Positions 16,294 through 25,014 of a stretch of DNA of 35,372 bases are shown piece after piece. Numbering within the stretch: the stretch's first letter is position 1; every line of letters begins with the position of its first letter. Position numbers and translations under genes: made by a program. The notes beneath the pieces are model-generated. The model was not told where the DNA came from. It was given only the letters and a program-made list of their open reading frames with translations, and searched no databases. The stretch covers positions 1-35,372 of the forward strand of contig DGTA01000043.1 in the NCBI GenBank assembly GCA_002394165.1. Reading direction: 5' to 3'. Origin of the DNA: Lachnospiraceae bacterium UBA4348 (GTDB taxonomy: Bacteria; Bacillota; Clostridia; Lachnospirales; Lachnospiraceae).

Positions 16294-17478
16294 TCACATA
16301 ATAGGTATCTTGATCGTCATGTCGGAAAGCGGATAGCAAGCGCAGGCATGGACATAGTTGAAGTCCTTGTCCGCCTCTCTTCTTCCGTCCCCTTCCGGGC
16401 AGATGTAGAAATCTCCGGAGAGCACTTTTGTGCGGCACAGTCCGCACTCGCCGCTCCGGCATCCGGTATCGATGCGGATGGCTGCTCTCTCGAGGGCCGT
16501 TACCAGGCTCTCATTCGCTTTCGCCGGGATCTGGTCCTCATGGATGCCCCTTCTGACAGTCAGGGTAAATACCTCATCCTTCAGCCCGGCCGGATATCCT
16601 TCGTACTTCGTGATATCTTTTGCCTGGCCGAAGACCTCAAAACGGATCCTCCTCTTCGGAATATCCATCTTCTCCAGTTCTTCCCGTAGGAAGGTGTACA
16701 TCGCCTGAGGTCCGCAGATGAAATAGCTCGCATCCGAGGGAGCATATTTCCGGATCAGCTCCGCGCTTAAAAATCCGCGCTCCCCTTTCCAGTTCTCATC
16801 GTCGCCCGAGAGGACATGAACGATATGCACATGCTCTCCCTCCAGGCGGTCCATCTCCTCCTTCAGTACGATATCATCTGCGGAGACGGATCCGTAGAGA
16901 ATTGTCAGATCGATATTAAGCGATCCGTTATTGATCTCCTTCGCCATTGAGACAAAGGGGGTGATCCCCACGCCGCCGGCCAGGGCCACCACATGATCGC
17001 AGTCGCGGAGCGGTTCGTAATAAAACTGTCCCAGCCCCATCTTTCCGGTGATGACGTCGCCAACCTTCAGTTCACTGTTGATGTGATCACAGACAAACCC
17101 GTCGCCTTTGGAGCGGCGCACGGTGATCTCCGCGAACGGATGCTCCCCTCTTGCCTCGCAGGGGGCGGAGGAAAGGGAGTAGGGCCTGGATACCAGGCTT
17201 TGTCCGATCTTCAGATCAAGAACGATATACTGCCCCGCATAGAAGAAAGGCAGCTTCTTCCCGTCTTTCCTCTCCAGGCGGATCGTCTTTGCTGTTTTGC
17301 AGGCGTCCCTGATATCCGTCACGACCAGTTCGATGCGGCCCGGATGCCACTCACGAGCCACGTTGCCGATCGGATCGACGTTCGTCAATACAGCGGAAGC
17401 GTTTTCAAATGCATCAAGTCGTTTTTCAGTCACGCGGGAGGCGCCGCCGACATCCTTCAGAAAGTTTTTGACTTTCAT
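16294..17478 (-). CDS. FNR-type reductase with C-terminal 2Fe-2S ferredoxin domain
   Basis: 394 residues. The flavin-binding motif RPYSLSS is at 98-104, the NAD(P)-binding GGVGITP at 168-174 and CGPQAM at 255-260, the standard order of ferredoxin-NADP-reductase folds. The C-terminus has Cys340, 345 and 348 (CRSGECGLC) with a fourth ligand among Cys379/381, a plant-type [2Fe-2S] site. This matches the reductases of oxygenases and reductases that pass NAD(P)H electrons through FAD to 2Fe-2S. About 40 N-terminal residues precede the barrel. Its start overlaps the upstream flavoprotein stop by four bases (ATGA), so it probably supplies electrons to that partner. Confidence 0.88.
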   Translation of the reverse strand: MKVKNFLKDVGGASRVTEKRLDAFENASAVLTNVDPIGNVAREWHPGRIELVVTDIRDACKTAKTIRLERKDGKKLPFFYAGQYIVLDLKIGQSLVSRPYSLSSAPCEARGEHPFAEITVRRSKGDGFVCDHINSELKVGDVITGKMGLGQFYYEPLRDCDHVVALAGGVGITPFVSMAKEINNGSLNIDLTILYGSVSADDIVLKEEMDRLEGEHVHIVHVLSGDDENWKGERGFLSAELIRKYAPSDASYFICGPQAMYTFLREELEKMDIPKRRIRFEVFGQAKDITKYEGYPAGLKDEVFTLTVRRGIHEDQIPAKANESLVTALERAAIRIDTGCRSGECGLCRTKVLSGDFYICPEGDGRREADKDFNYVHACACYPLSDMTIKIPIM

Positions 17479-19010
17479 TTCTTTACCGCCTCCTTTGCCT
17501 TAATATCGTCCAGTATGTTTTTGGCCGCTTTCCGGCCGTTCGTCACCTGCGGCCCCATCCCGTCGCCGGAGATGGCGTGCGCGCCGGCAAATTCAAGGCC
17601 TTCAATAAACTTCTCCGCATCGGCTGTCTGCAGCCTGGCGATGATGTGATCCTCCATCGTATGGGCATAGCCGTAGATGCAGCCGTTCCATGCATTGGTA
17701 TAATGAGCGACCGTCATGGGTGTCTCGATCACGATCTCGAGCACATGATCGAGCAGGTTGGTCCCGAAGTAGGCCGACATATCGTCGATCAGCTGCCTGG
17801 CCACCTCATGCTTGACGCGGTCGTAGTCTTCAGCGCTTACCTTTTTCCACCCGTCCACTCTCGGCAGCACCGTAATGCTGAAGGAGCAGGTTCCCTCCGG
17901 CGTCACTCCCGGATTGCCGTAGTTGTGGCAGATGCAGGTCAGGTAACGGTAAGGCCCCAGGCCTGCGAGGTTTTCATAGAGCACATCCGTGTCCATCGTA
18001 TCGCCGCGGAAGATGCTGTAATCATGAATGCCAAGCTCCTCGGCCGGCTTGTCCAGGATCATGATCACCGAGAACGCCGAGAGGGAGATCCGTCTGGCGT
18101 TGACCATCTTTGTCGCTGCCTCCGGCACTTCCCTGGCGGGCTCGATCATATGGGAATAGACCGCATTCGGGTAGGCGGAGGAGATCACATAATCCGAGCG
18201 GATCACATCGCCTCTGGCCGTCCTTACCCCGTAAACCTTCCCGTTCCTGACCAGGATCTTGTCAACATGCTGGCCGTACTCGATCTGAACGCCCATCTCC
18301 TGCGCCCGCTCCGCCATCTTGAGGCTCATCTCATGGCTGAGCTTTTTCGGGATCATGGAGCCGTAGCCCACATAGTCCGCCATCAGCACGGAGAAGATCG
18401 TAAACGGCAGATCCGAGAAGCCGCTTCCGACATAGATCCAGTAAGGCGAGAGCAGGTCCACTGCCTTCTGGGGAAGTTTAAAGGTATCGATCACTTCCTT
18501 TGTGGAATAGCCCGCCGTCTTTACAAACGCTTCGTGTTTCAGGAGCATCTGCGGTTTGCTCATCGGATGGATGGACAGCTCATTGACGCTGTTGAATACG
18601 GTGTCGCAAAGCTTTAAGAGTTTGAGCACCTTGTCATAGGTGCCCGGCACCTGCTCGTCGATCTCCTTTGCAAAACGCTCCAGCCCGGGATGAAGGGTGA
18701 CCTCCAGTCCGGGAAGGCTTGCATGGTAAGCCTCCGGAACCGGGAGCCAGTCAATGTCGACTCCCATGTCATCAAAGAACTTTCCGACCTTCAGGCGGTT
18801 CTCCTTCGGGCCGATCGACATCATCTCGTGCAGGGCCGCCTCGATCTCGATGCCGCCGCGCACGAAGCTGGTGGCGATGCCGCCGGGCAGGTTGTGCCGC
18901 TCGAGGACAAGCACATCCATCCCCTTATCGGCCAGCATCAGGGCACTCGACAGTCCTGCCAGCGCCCCGCCGATCACGATCACGTCATAATGATCCTTAT
19001 AGAACTTCAT
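17475..19010 (-). CDS. CrtI/retinol-saturase-like FAD-dependent oxidoreductase
   Basis: 511 residues, the usual length for phytoene-desaturase-like flavoproteins. The N-terminal dinucleotide fold is at about 8-37 (VIVIGGALAGLSSALML), with Ala where the middle Gly of GxGxxG normally sits, then VLERHNLPGG. The C-terminal FAD-closing motif is near 475-500 (FAGAHAISGDGMGPQVTNGRKAA). Family members desaturate, isomerise or saturate C=C bonds in hydrophobic polyenes. In an operon behind a linoleate-isomerase-like enzyme and coupled to a 2Fe-2S reductase, a conjugated fatty acid reductase role is the favoured inference. Carotenoid synthesis is less likely, as no phytoene synthase is nearby. Confidence 0.8.
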   Translation of the reverse strand: MKFYKDHYDVIVIGGALAGLSSALMLADKGMDVLVLERHNLPGGIATSFVRGGIEIEAALHEMMSIGPKENRLKVGKFFDDMGVDIDWLPVPEAYHASLPGLEVTLHPGLERFAKEIDEQVPGTYDKVLKLLKLCDTVFNSVNELSIHPMSKPQMLLKHEAFVKTAGYSTKEVIDTFKLPQKAVDLLSPYWIYVGSGFSDLPFTIFSVLMADYVGYGSMIPKKLSHEMSLKMAERAQEMGVQIEYGQHVDKILVRNGKVYGVRTARGDVIRSDYVISSAYPNAVYSHMIEPAREVPEAATKMVNARRISLSAFSVIMILDKPAEELGIHDYSIFRGDTMDTDVLYENLAGLGPYRYLTCICHNYGNPGVTPEGTCSFSITVLPRVDGWKKVSAEDYDRVKHEVARQLIDDMSAYFGTNLLDHVLEIVIETPMTVAHYTNAWNGCIYGYAHTMEDHIIARLQTADAEKFIEGLEFAGAHAISGDGMGPQVTNGRKAAKNILDDIKAKEAVKK

Positions 19011-19021
19011 GCCGTCACTCC

Positions 19022-20416
19022 TTAAAAGAATCTCTCGACCAGCTCACGTGAATACTCGGCCGTCTCATCCATATCGCCGAAGCTCATGATCTCACCGGCA
19101 TAGTAGGTGTCATACTTGCCCTGCATCGCCTCGACCTTGTCATACCAGCCGTCCTTGTACGCCTGGGAGAAGACATGCGGGAAATAGTAGACGCTCCACT
19201 CATTGACGACTTTCGATGCAGGATTCTTCATCGTCTTCAGGTCGCGCAGCACCATCTTGCGGCACTTCTCGTACGGGACCTCCTCGGAGTTCTTATGCTT
19301 GCGCAGCGCATAGGTGGTGATCACCTGATCTACGCTGTCTCTCCAGCGGCGGTAGTAGACCATCAGATGGCCCAGGCGCTCCGGAACCATGTTGTCGAAC
19401 ACATAGTAGGAGATCTCCGGGTGATCCTCCGGCTTTGTCTCCACAGCCAGGACATCATATCGCTCATATTCGATCTTTGAGAACAGCTTCTTCTCGTCTG
19501 TGCGGGCATCGAAATAGTCCACCATGCCGACCAGGCCGTCATCGCGGTTTTCCTTGTTCGGAACATACAGCGGGGAAGTGACGATGATCTTGTCATACTC
19601 TTCCACTTCGCCGTTCACGGTCACATAAACCTTGCCGTTCTCTCTGACCACCTTCTCGATGTGGCTGTTTAAGCGGGCCGGGTTTTTCAGATGCTCGTTC
19701 AGAGACTCCCAGATGAACTGCGTTCCGTTCTTCCAGGTCCACAGATTGATCTTGACGAAGTTCATGCAGGTCTGGAAATCCAGGTACTTCAGCACATAAG
19801 CGGCCGGGATCTCATCAAAATAGCCGTAACCGAAGGAGGTGAACGGTCCGATCCAAATGTCCTGGATCAGTTCCACGCCGTTAAGCTTGCAGAACTCCGA
19901 AAACGGCAGTGCCAGATCCTTCAGGTTCGGGTTCACGCCGCTGACCGGCTCTCTCTTCGCGCTGGCTGCGGAGAAGCCTTCATAACGTCCCTCGGCTACG
20001 CCGCGGTGTCCGTTGATGTCATATCCCTTATATTTGGTCTCCAGCAGTTCACCGAACTTTTTCAGCTGCTTTTTCATCTTCAGCAGGCGCGGGATCTTTG
20101 TGATATTCTTCTTCGGCTCGAAGGGCTCGATCACCTTGCCGAGGCGGTTCTTGTAGTTGCGGTTCAGCTGCGGGCCGTCATGAGTGATGCCGCAGAATTC
20201 TTCCACATCATGAACGGCATAGTAAGACGGAACGCCCATGATGGCACCCATCTCATAACGCCTGCCGTTGTAATGCGGAGACCAGCATTTGCCGCCCACG
20301 CGGTCAGCCTTCTCAAGGATCGTATAATTTTCATACCCCTTCTGCTCCAGGTACATACCTGCGGAGAGGCCGGCAGGGCCGCCGCCGATGATACAGATCT
20401 TTGTATTCTTGTCCAT
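19022..20416 (-). CDS. Polyunsaturated fatty acid (linoleate) isomerase-like flavoprotein
   Basis: 464 residues. The FAD-binding motif IIGGGPAGLSAG spans 9-20, with an acidic ribose-binding residue at 35 (ILEKAD). It closely resembles, as I remember it, the Cutibacterium acnes PUFA isomerase that makes trans-10,cis-12 conjugated linoleate. Shared stretches include RRYEMGAIMGVPSY at 52-65, TKYKGYDINGH, IPAAYVLKYLDF, ERLGHLMVYY, YYFPHVFS and the C-terminal YAGEIMSFG. It has about 40 extra residues, mainly an insertion near 146-170. The predicted role is shifting a double bond in free linoleic acid, possibly to detoxify it. First gene of its operon, with an AGGAGG site six bases before the ATG. 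Confidence 0.85.
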   Translation of the reverse strand: MDKNTKICIIGGGPAGLSAGMYLEQKGYENYTILEKADRVGGKCWSPHYNGRRYEMGAIMGVPSYYAVHDVEEFCGITHDGPQLNRNYKNRLGKVIEPFEPKKNITKIPRLLKMKKQLKKFGELLETKYKGYDINGHRGVAEGRYEGFSAASAKREPVSGVNPNLKDLALPFSEFCKLNGVELIQDIWIGPFTSFGYGYFDEIPAAYVLKYLDFQTCMNFVKINLWTWKNGTQFIWESLNEHLKNPARLNSHIEKVVRENGKVYVTVNGEVEEYDKIIVTSPLYVPNKENRDDGLVGMVDYFDARTDEKKLFSKIEYERYDVLAVETKPEDHPEISYYVFDNMVPERLGHLMVYYRRWRDSVDQVITTYALRKHKNSEEVPYEKCRKMVLRDLKTMKNPASKVVNEWSVYYFPHVFSQAYKDGWYDKVEAMQGKYDTYYAGEIMSFGDMDETAEYSRELVERFF

Positions 20417-20570
20417 AGTTTCCTCCTGTTTTTTCTATTTGTTCAGATGTATCCAGTATAGCGCAAACTGTAAGATATTTCATCCAAATACTCATCTTAT
20501 TATGGATAACATTTGAGCGATGAATTATACTGATCATGTAATCACTGTACCAAAAAGGAGATCGGATACA
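20417..20570. promoter_or_regulatory. Divergent control region, fatty-acid operon / nuclease-helicase gene
   Basis: This 154-base AT-rich gap must drive both directions. On the minus strand TATACT (20455-20460) is the best -10 for the isomerase operon. On the plus strand TATACT in GAATTATACTG (about 20525-20530) is the best for the nuclease-helicase gene. Neither has a good -35 at normal spacing. No confident operator is seen. Confidence 0.4.
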
Positions 20571-22049
20571 ATGAAGGCTGTCAATCTTCACCTGCTGACA
20601 AGGGTCGATGATTCCGAGACCATGTCGATGCTTTTCCAGGCCCTTTCCGGACGCAGCTCCTATAAAGCGATCAGTCCTCATGAGGCCGCCTCGTTAAGAT
20701 CTCTTTCGGATATGCTGGCAGAGCATCTTAAGGAGACCGCCCTTTCCCTGCTTGACGGCTTCTTTTTTTCTTATGTCATTGAACATATCGGGAAAGAATT
20801 TGACCTGCTGAAGGTCTCCAGGGACGGGGAATATGTGCTGAATATCGAGCTGAAAAGCGAGGATATCGGTGAAGAGCGGATCAGGAAGCAGCTTGAACAG
20901 AACCGCTATTACCTGTCTCACTCCGCCGGGACCATCTATTCTTTTACTTATGTGACGGAGACGGGAAGGCTCTATCGCCTCAGCAGCCGCGGACACTTTG
21001 GAGCATGCACCTTGCAGGATCTGGCCGAGGTGCTCCAAAAACCGGCCCTGAGCGATCATCTGGAGGAAGGGATCGACCGCTTTTTCAGGGCTTCCGATTA
21101 TCTCATTTCTCCGGTCTCTTCCCCTGACAGTTTTCTGCAGGGACAGTATTTCCTGACAAACCAGCAGTTTGATTTCCGAAGACGCATCCTGGCGCATCTG
21201 AAGCAGGAACCGGCCGCAGTCATCTCCTTCTCCGGAGCCGCCGGCACCGGCAAGACCCTGCTGCTGTTTGACCTGGCTATGGCTCTGTCTAAAAAAAACT
21301 GGGTTCTTTTTGTCCACGCCGGCCCACTGCGGAAGGGTCACCTTACCCTGAATGAACGGCTGAAAAATGTGGAGATCCGATCCGGCTATGAGATCCGCTC
21401 CGATGATTTTCCTCCGGAATGCCGGGCAGTATTGATCGATGAGGCAGACCGTCTTGACCGTACTATCCTTGATTTTCTTCTGGCCCATGCCGGCCGGCTT
21501 TGCATTCCGGTCATCATGGCCTACGATCCCCACCATCTCCTGAATGAGCCCTGGATCAGCCAGCCGGAAGACCATACAGAAGATTTCATCCGGCAGGTAA
21601 GCACGCTTTCCATGGAATTCACCGGAAACATACGGATCAACCGGCCTGTCTACTCCTTCCTGTGTACGCTCCTGAACCTCAAGGACCGGGCCGGCCGGTC
21701 GGATTACAGCTGCATTGATGTCCTCTATGCCAATGATCAGGAAGAACTTCAGAAGATTACTGCTTACTACCGGGCAAGGGAGTATGAACTCATCACGGCT
21801 GCCGGGAGCCCTGAAAGCGAAAAAAACATCATCGCCCAGGAATATGGCCGGGTGATGATGGTTCTTGATGATGACTATTTCTATGACAGCGACCTTCACC
21901 TCCGCACCAGAAGCGGACTGAGCGAGCCGCTGAGGCTTTTGTACGAAGGCCTCTCCCGCACCAGGGAGAATCTTTGCCTGGTGGTGATGGGCAGCAGGGA
22001 ACTCTTTCTGAAAATACTATCGGTGAAGCTGCATAGAAATGAGGTTTAA
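20571..22049 (+). CDS. Probable PD-(D/E)XK nuclease fused to SF1-type helicase/ATPase
   Basis: 492 residues from the ATG at 20571, chosen because AAGGAG lies ten bases before it; an in-frame ATG at 20520 lacks such a site. The N-terminal domain has D78, then E93 and K95 in NIELKS, then a QLEQNRYYL helix, the pattern of PD-(D/E)XK nucleases. Walker A is at 221-230 (GAAGTGKTLL), Walker B at 287-292 (LIDEAD), and a motif-VI-like EGLSRTRENL at 459-468. This is close to the DUF2075/UvrD-like group. It may cut and unwind or translocate on nucleic acid. Nuclease-helicase fusions are frequent in anti-phage defence, but no known system is identified. It stands alone, ending in a terminator. Confidence 0.75.
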   Translation: MKAVNLHLLTRVDDSETMSMLFQALSGRSSYKAISPHEAASLRSLSDMLAEHLKETALSLLDGFFFSYVIEHIGKEFDLLKVSRDGEYVLNIELKSEDIGEERIRKQLEQNRYYLSHSAGTIYSFTYVTETGRLYRLSSRGHFGACTLQDLAEVLQKPALSDHLEEGIDRFFRASDYLISPVSSPDSFLQGQYFLTNQQFDFRRRILAHLKQEPAAVISFSGAAGTGKTLLLFDLAMALSKKNWVLFVHAGPLRKGHLTLNERLKNVEIRSGYEIRSDDFPPECRAVLIDEADRLDRTILDFLLAHAGRLCIPVIMAYDPHHLLNEPWISQPEDHTEDFIRQVSTLSMEFTGNIRINRPVYSFLCTLLNLKDRAGRSDYSCIDVLYANDQEELQKITAYYRAREYELITAAGSPESEKNIIAQEYGRVMMVLDDDYFYDSDLHLRTRSGLSEPLRLLYEGLSRTRENLCLVVMGSRELFLKILSVKLHRNEV

Positions 22050-22052
22050 TCC

Positions 22053-22100
22053 AAAAAGCGGACGCATAAGAAGAAGTCTTCATTTGTGTCCGCTTTTTTA
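22053..22100. terminator. Bidirectional terminator between convergent genes
   Basis: Arms 22053-22066 and 22085-22098 pair over 14 bp with one G-U, core AGCGGAC/GTCCGCT, with A- and T-runs on both sides. It lies between the plus-strand nuclease-helicase stop (22049) and the minus-strand TRAP operon stop (22111), serving both. Confidence 0.85.
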
Positions 22101-22110
22101 CTGTTTTCTG

Positions 22111-23376
22111 TCATAAAAGTCCCGGTATCAGGAGCGGCATAAATACGATCAGCAGGAAAACTGCGATCAGGCCGATCAGGTAAGGGACGACGGCCTTCGA
22201 TATCTTCTCGATGGGAAGGCCCGTGATGCCCGTGGCGACAAACAGGTTGATCGCGACCGGCGGTGTGATCATGCCGATGGCAATACCCACAACAAAGAGA
22301 ATGCCGAAATGCAGGGTGGATACTCCAAGGGCCCTCACCAGCGGAAGGAATACCGGGGTGAGGATGATGATCGCGGAGGACGTCTCCATGAAGACGCCGG
22401 CAATCAGGATGATGATGGAGATCAGCAGCATGATGACAAACTTATTGGTGGAGACTCCCAGCACAGCTGAGGAGATCGCCTCCGGGATATGCCAGTTCGC
22501 CAGTGCCCAGCCAAAGGGTCCCGAGCACGAGATGATGATCATGATGACCGCGCTTGTCTTGGCGGAGCCTTTCATGATCTCGAACAGGCCCTTCCAGGTC
22601 AGGTCGCGGTAGATCAGCTTAGAGACCAGCACCGCGTAGACAACGGCAACGGCTGCTGCCTCGGAGGGGGTGAACAGCCCGGAGAAGATGCCGCCCAGAA
22701 TGATCAGAGGCATCAGGATCGCGGGCACCGCTTTCAGAAATGTCGTCAGGATCCTTTTCGGATCAAGGCTCGATCCCTTCGGGTAGTTCCATTTGTAGGC
22801 CTGCCGCAGCGAGATCGCGATCAGCACGCCGCCCATCATGAAGCCGGGAATAAAGCCGGCCTTGAACAGGCGGTTGACGCTCTCTTCGGCGATAACTGCA
22901 TACAGGACCATGGGGACAGAGGGCGGGATGACCACGCCGATCGTGCCGGCTGCCGCGACAAGGGCTGCCGCGGAATCCTCACGGTATCCCCTCTTTTTCA
23001 GCTCGGGAACCAGTGTCGCACCGACCGCTGCCGTGGTGGCTGCGCCGGATCCGGAGATAGCGGCAAAGAACATGCCGGCCAGGACGGATACCACGGAAAG
23101 GCCGCCGCGGATGATGCCGAGGAAGGATTCACAGAATTCCACCAGCACCTTGGAGATCTTTCCTTTGGCGAGCAGATCGCCGGCCAGGATGAAGAAGGGT
23201 ACGGCGATCAGGCTGAACGAATCGCAGCTCTGGAACATCCGCTGCACGATGATCATCATCTTCTGGTCGCCGTAACCGGCAAACATGGTCACCGCGGAGG
23301 CGGTGCAGATCGCGAACGCCACCGGGACACCGATGATCAGCATCAGGATGAAGACGATAAACAGAATGGCTGCCAT
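22111..23376 (-). CDS. dctM: TRAP transporter large permease (DctM family)
   Basis: 421 residues, close to the family norm (about 425-440), almost wholly hydrophobic with roughly a dozen TM segments. Typical family stretches are present: GVPVAFAI near the start, IPFFILAG-like (AVPFFILAGDLL), SGSGAATTAAVGA, a YREDSAAALVAAAGTIGVVIPPS segment and GMITPPVAINLFV near the end. It forms the Na+-coupled transport channel that receives substrate from the periplasmic/extracellular binding protein. Its start overlaps the DctQ stop by one base (TGATG), so translation is coupled. The substrate class (C4-dicarboxylate, sugar acid, other organic acid) cannot be read from the permease. Confidence 0.95.
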   Translation of the reverse strand: MAAILFIVFILMLIIGVPVAFAICTASAVTMFAGYGDQKMMIIVQRMFQSCDSFSLIAVPFFILAGDLLAKGKISKVLVEFCESFLGIIRGGLSVVSVLAGMFFAAISGSGAATTAAVGATLVPELKKRGYREDSAAALVAAAGTIGVVIPPSVPMVLYAVIAEESVNRLFKAGFIPGFMMGGVLIAISLRQAYKWNYPKGSSLDPKRILTTFLKAVPAILMPLIILGGIFSGLFTPSEAAAVAVVYAVLVSKLIYRDLTWKGLFEIMKGSAKTSAVIMIIISCSGPFGWALANWHIPEAISSAVLGVSTNKFVIMLLISIIILIAGVFMETSSAIIILTPVFLPLVRALGVSTLHFGILFVVGIAIGMITPPVAINLFVATGITGLPIEKISKAVVPYLIGLIAVFLLIVFMPLLIPGLL

Positions 23377-23867
23377 CAGGCTCTCACCTCCTCATCCGAA
23401 GCTTTCTGCCTAAGTTCGAGCAGCATGAGCACCAGGGCGTGAAAAGCGCAGATCCCCATACTGACCGGAACAACGACAAAGATATAACTCATTTTGATCG
23501 GCAGCGCGGTGGCTGTCTTCTTCAGATTCATCGCATACCGCGCACCGTACCAGCACAGCACCGCGAACAGGACCATGCACACGGCATGGACGAGAATGCG
23601 CAGGAACTTCGTCACCTTAGGCGGGAAAGCTTCCTGGATAAAGGTGATGGAAATATTGCCGCTGTGCCTGTAGACGCAGGTCGCCCCCAGGAAGGTGGAC
23701 CAGATCAGCAGATAGCGGGTCACCTCCTCGGACCAGGAGAGGGCTGTGAACCAGGTTCGGAAAACGATCTGCGCGGTGGTGACGATGACCATCGCGCCGA
23801 TCATGAGTACGATCAGGACGCCGCAGATCCGATCGAGCGCATCACTGATCTTCAGTAAAGATTTCAT
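23376..23867 (-). CDS. dctQ: TRAP transporter small permease (DctQ family)
   Basis: 163 residues with four hydrophobic helices, at about 14-36, 50-66, 87-107 and 126-148. The family-typical SWSEEVTRYLLIWSTFLGA stretch is present in the first half. It is the auxiliary membrane subunit that pairs with DctM and helps dock the binding protein. Its start overlaps the binding-protein stop by one base (TAATG) and its stop overlaps the DctM start, so all three subunits are coupled. The gene order P-Q-M is canonical. Confidence 0.95.
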   Translation of the reverse strand: MKSLLKISDALDRICGVLIVLMIGAMVIVTTAQIVFRTWFTALSWSEEVTRYLLIWSTFLGATCVYRHSGNISITFIQEAFPPKVTKFLRILVHAVCMVLFAVLCWYGARYAMNLKKTATALPIKMSYIFVVVPVSMGICAFHALVLMLLELRQKASDEEVRA

Positions 23868-24847
23868 TACTCGCCAAGCTCCTCATGGATCCTGTCAATA
23901 TATTCGGAATACTGCGGATAAGCATCATAGACAGACTGCACTGCTTCGCGGAAGGACTCGATATCCGGATCCTCAACGACCTCAACGCCGTTGTCCTTGA
24001 TCGTCTGGAGCTGGTCAGCTTCCTGCTCGGCCACCCATGCACGCTCAAACTCGGCCGCTTCCTGAGCGGAGTCGATGAAGATCTGCTTTGTCTCATCATC
24101 GAGCTCGTTGAATTTGTCAAGGCTCATGGTGATGATGGCGGTGGAATAGCTGTGGCGGTCAAGGGTCACGTACTTCTGATCGTAATCCCACAGGCCATAA
24201 GAGAAGATCACGTTGATGGGGTTCTCTTCGCCGTCAACGGTACCCTGCTGCATGGCGGTCAGCGCATCGGCCCAGGCCATCGGAACGGTGTTGACGCCCA
24301 GCGCGTTGAAAGTAGCGGTGTAGACTTCGTTCTCCATAACGCGGAGCTTCAGACCTGCCACGTCTTCTGCCTTCTCGACCGGGCGGACAGAGTTGGTGAT
24401 GTTCCTGAAACCGCGCTCTGCGTAGGCAAGGCCCTTCAGTCCGGCATCCTCAAGGGTATCGAGCAGTTCTTTGCCGACTTCGCCGTCAAGGATCTTGTAG
24501 GCTTCTTCATTGTTTGCGAAAAGGAACGGCATATCAAGCACGCCCATCATCTCAGAGAAATTGACGAACGGGCCGGCCGTGATGATGCCCATGTCGAGCA
24601 TGCCCATGGACATGGAATCGAGCATATCGGACTCTCCGCCGAGGGTTCCGTTGGGATAGATCTCGATCTTGTACTCGCCGCCTGTTTTTTCTTCAACAAG
24701 CTCAGCGAACTTTTCGGCGGCTACCTGGAACGAATCCTGCTCATTGACGGTAGTTCCAAGCTGCAGAACGGTCTCGGCGCCGGCCATAGAAGCGGCGGCT
24801 GTGGTAAGGACTGCTGCTGTTGCCATGATGCAGAGTGCTTTTTTCAT
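23867..24847 (-). CDS. dctP: TRAP transporter substrate-binding protein (DctP family)
   Basis: 326 residues. A signal peptide covers about residues 1-24 (MKKALCIMATAAVL, ending SMAGA before ETV). The mature part has the family features GTTVNEQDSFQ, NGTLGGESDMLDS, GFRNITNS and LKLRVMEN, whose Arg169 is the position that usually binds the ligand carboxylate. A carboxylate substrate is therefore likely; identity unknown. The signal sequence has no lipobox cysteine at the cleavage site, unusual for a Gram-positive binding protein. First gene of the TRAP operon, behind a good promoter at 24943-24970. Confidence 0.95.
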   Translation of the reverse strand: MKKALCIMATAAVLTTAAASMAGAETVLQLGTTVNEQDSFQVAAEKFAELVEEKTGGEYKIEIYPNGTLGGESDMLDSMSMGMLDMGIITAGPFVNFSEMMGVLDMPFLFANNEEAYKILDGEVGKELLDTLEDAGLKGLAYAERGFRNITNSVRPVEKAEDVAGLKLRVMENEVYTATFNALGVNTVPMAWADALTAMQQGTVDGEENPINVIFSYGLWDYDQKYVTLDRHSYSTAIITMSLDKFNELDDETKQIFIDSAQEAAEFERAWVAEQEADQLQTIKDNGVEVVEDPDIESFREAVQSVYDAYPQYSEYIDRIHEELGE

Positions 24848-24942
24848 TTTTCTCTTCCTCCATATTTAAATTCTATGTTGTGCTCTCCCGGCCGAAAAAA
24901 CTTTGGTGGTTCCGGGAAAACGCAAAAAAAGCTCACTTAGAA

Positions 24943-24970
24943 AGTTTACCATTTTGACAGATAAAGTCAA
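24943..24970 (-). promoter_or_regulatory. Promoter of the TRAP operon
   Basis: On the minus strand the -35 is TTGACT (24965-24970) and the -10 is TAAACT (24943-24948), 16 bases apart. The predicted start leaves a leader of about 90 bases before the dctP ATG. Sigma-A type, no operator evident. Confidence 0.65.
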
Positions 24971-24979
24971 GGCTTATCC

Positions 24980-25008
24980 TTGCCTATTCTGTTTTCATGT
25001 ACTACAAT
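24980..25008 (+). promoter_or_regulatory. Promoter of the plus-strand hypB-like gene
   Basis: -35 TTGCCT (24980-24985), 17-base spacer, -10 TACAAT (25003-25008). The predicted start is near 25015, about 35 bases before the ATG. Divergent from, and ten bases away from, the TRAP promoter. Confidence 0.7.
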
Positions 25009-25014
25009 TTTTTT

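Noticed and set aside
17475..19010. Carotenoid desaturase assignment for the CrtI-like gene
   Set aside because: No phytoene synthase, cyclase or terpenoid gene is nearby; the operon partners point to fatty acids instead.
20520..20570. Upstream start (17 extra codons) for the nuclease-helicase
   Set aside because: It lacks a ribosome site and would read through the likely promoter; AAGGAG is correctly placed for 20571.
20694..21899. 401-codon minus-strand frame opposite the nuclease-helicase gene
   Set aside because: The plus strand has AAGGAG, Walker motifs and a terminator; the minus frame has none of these.
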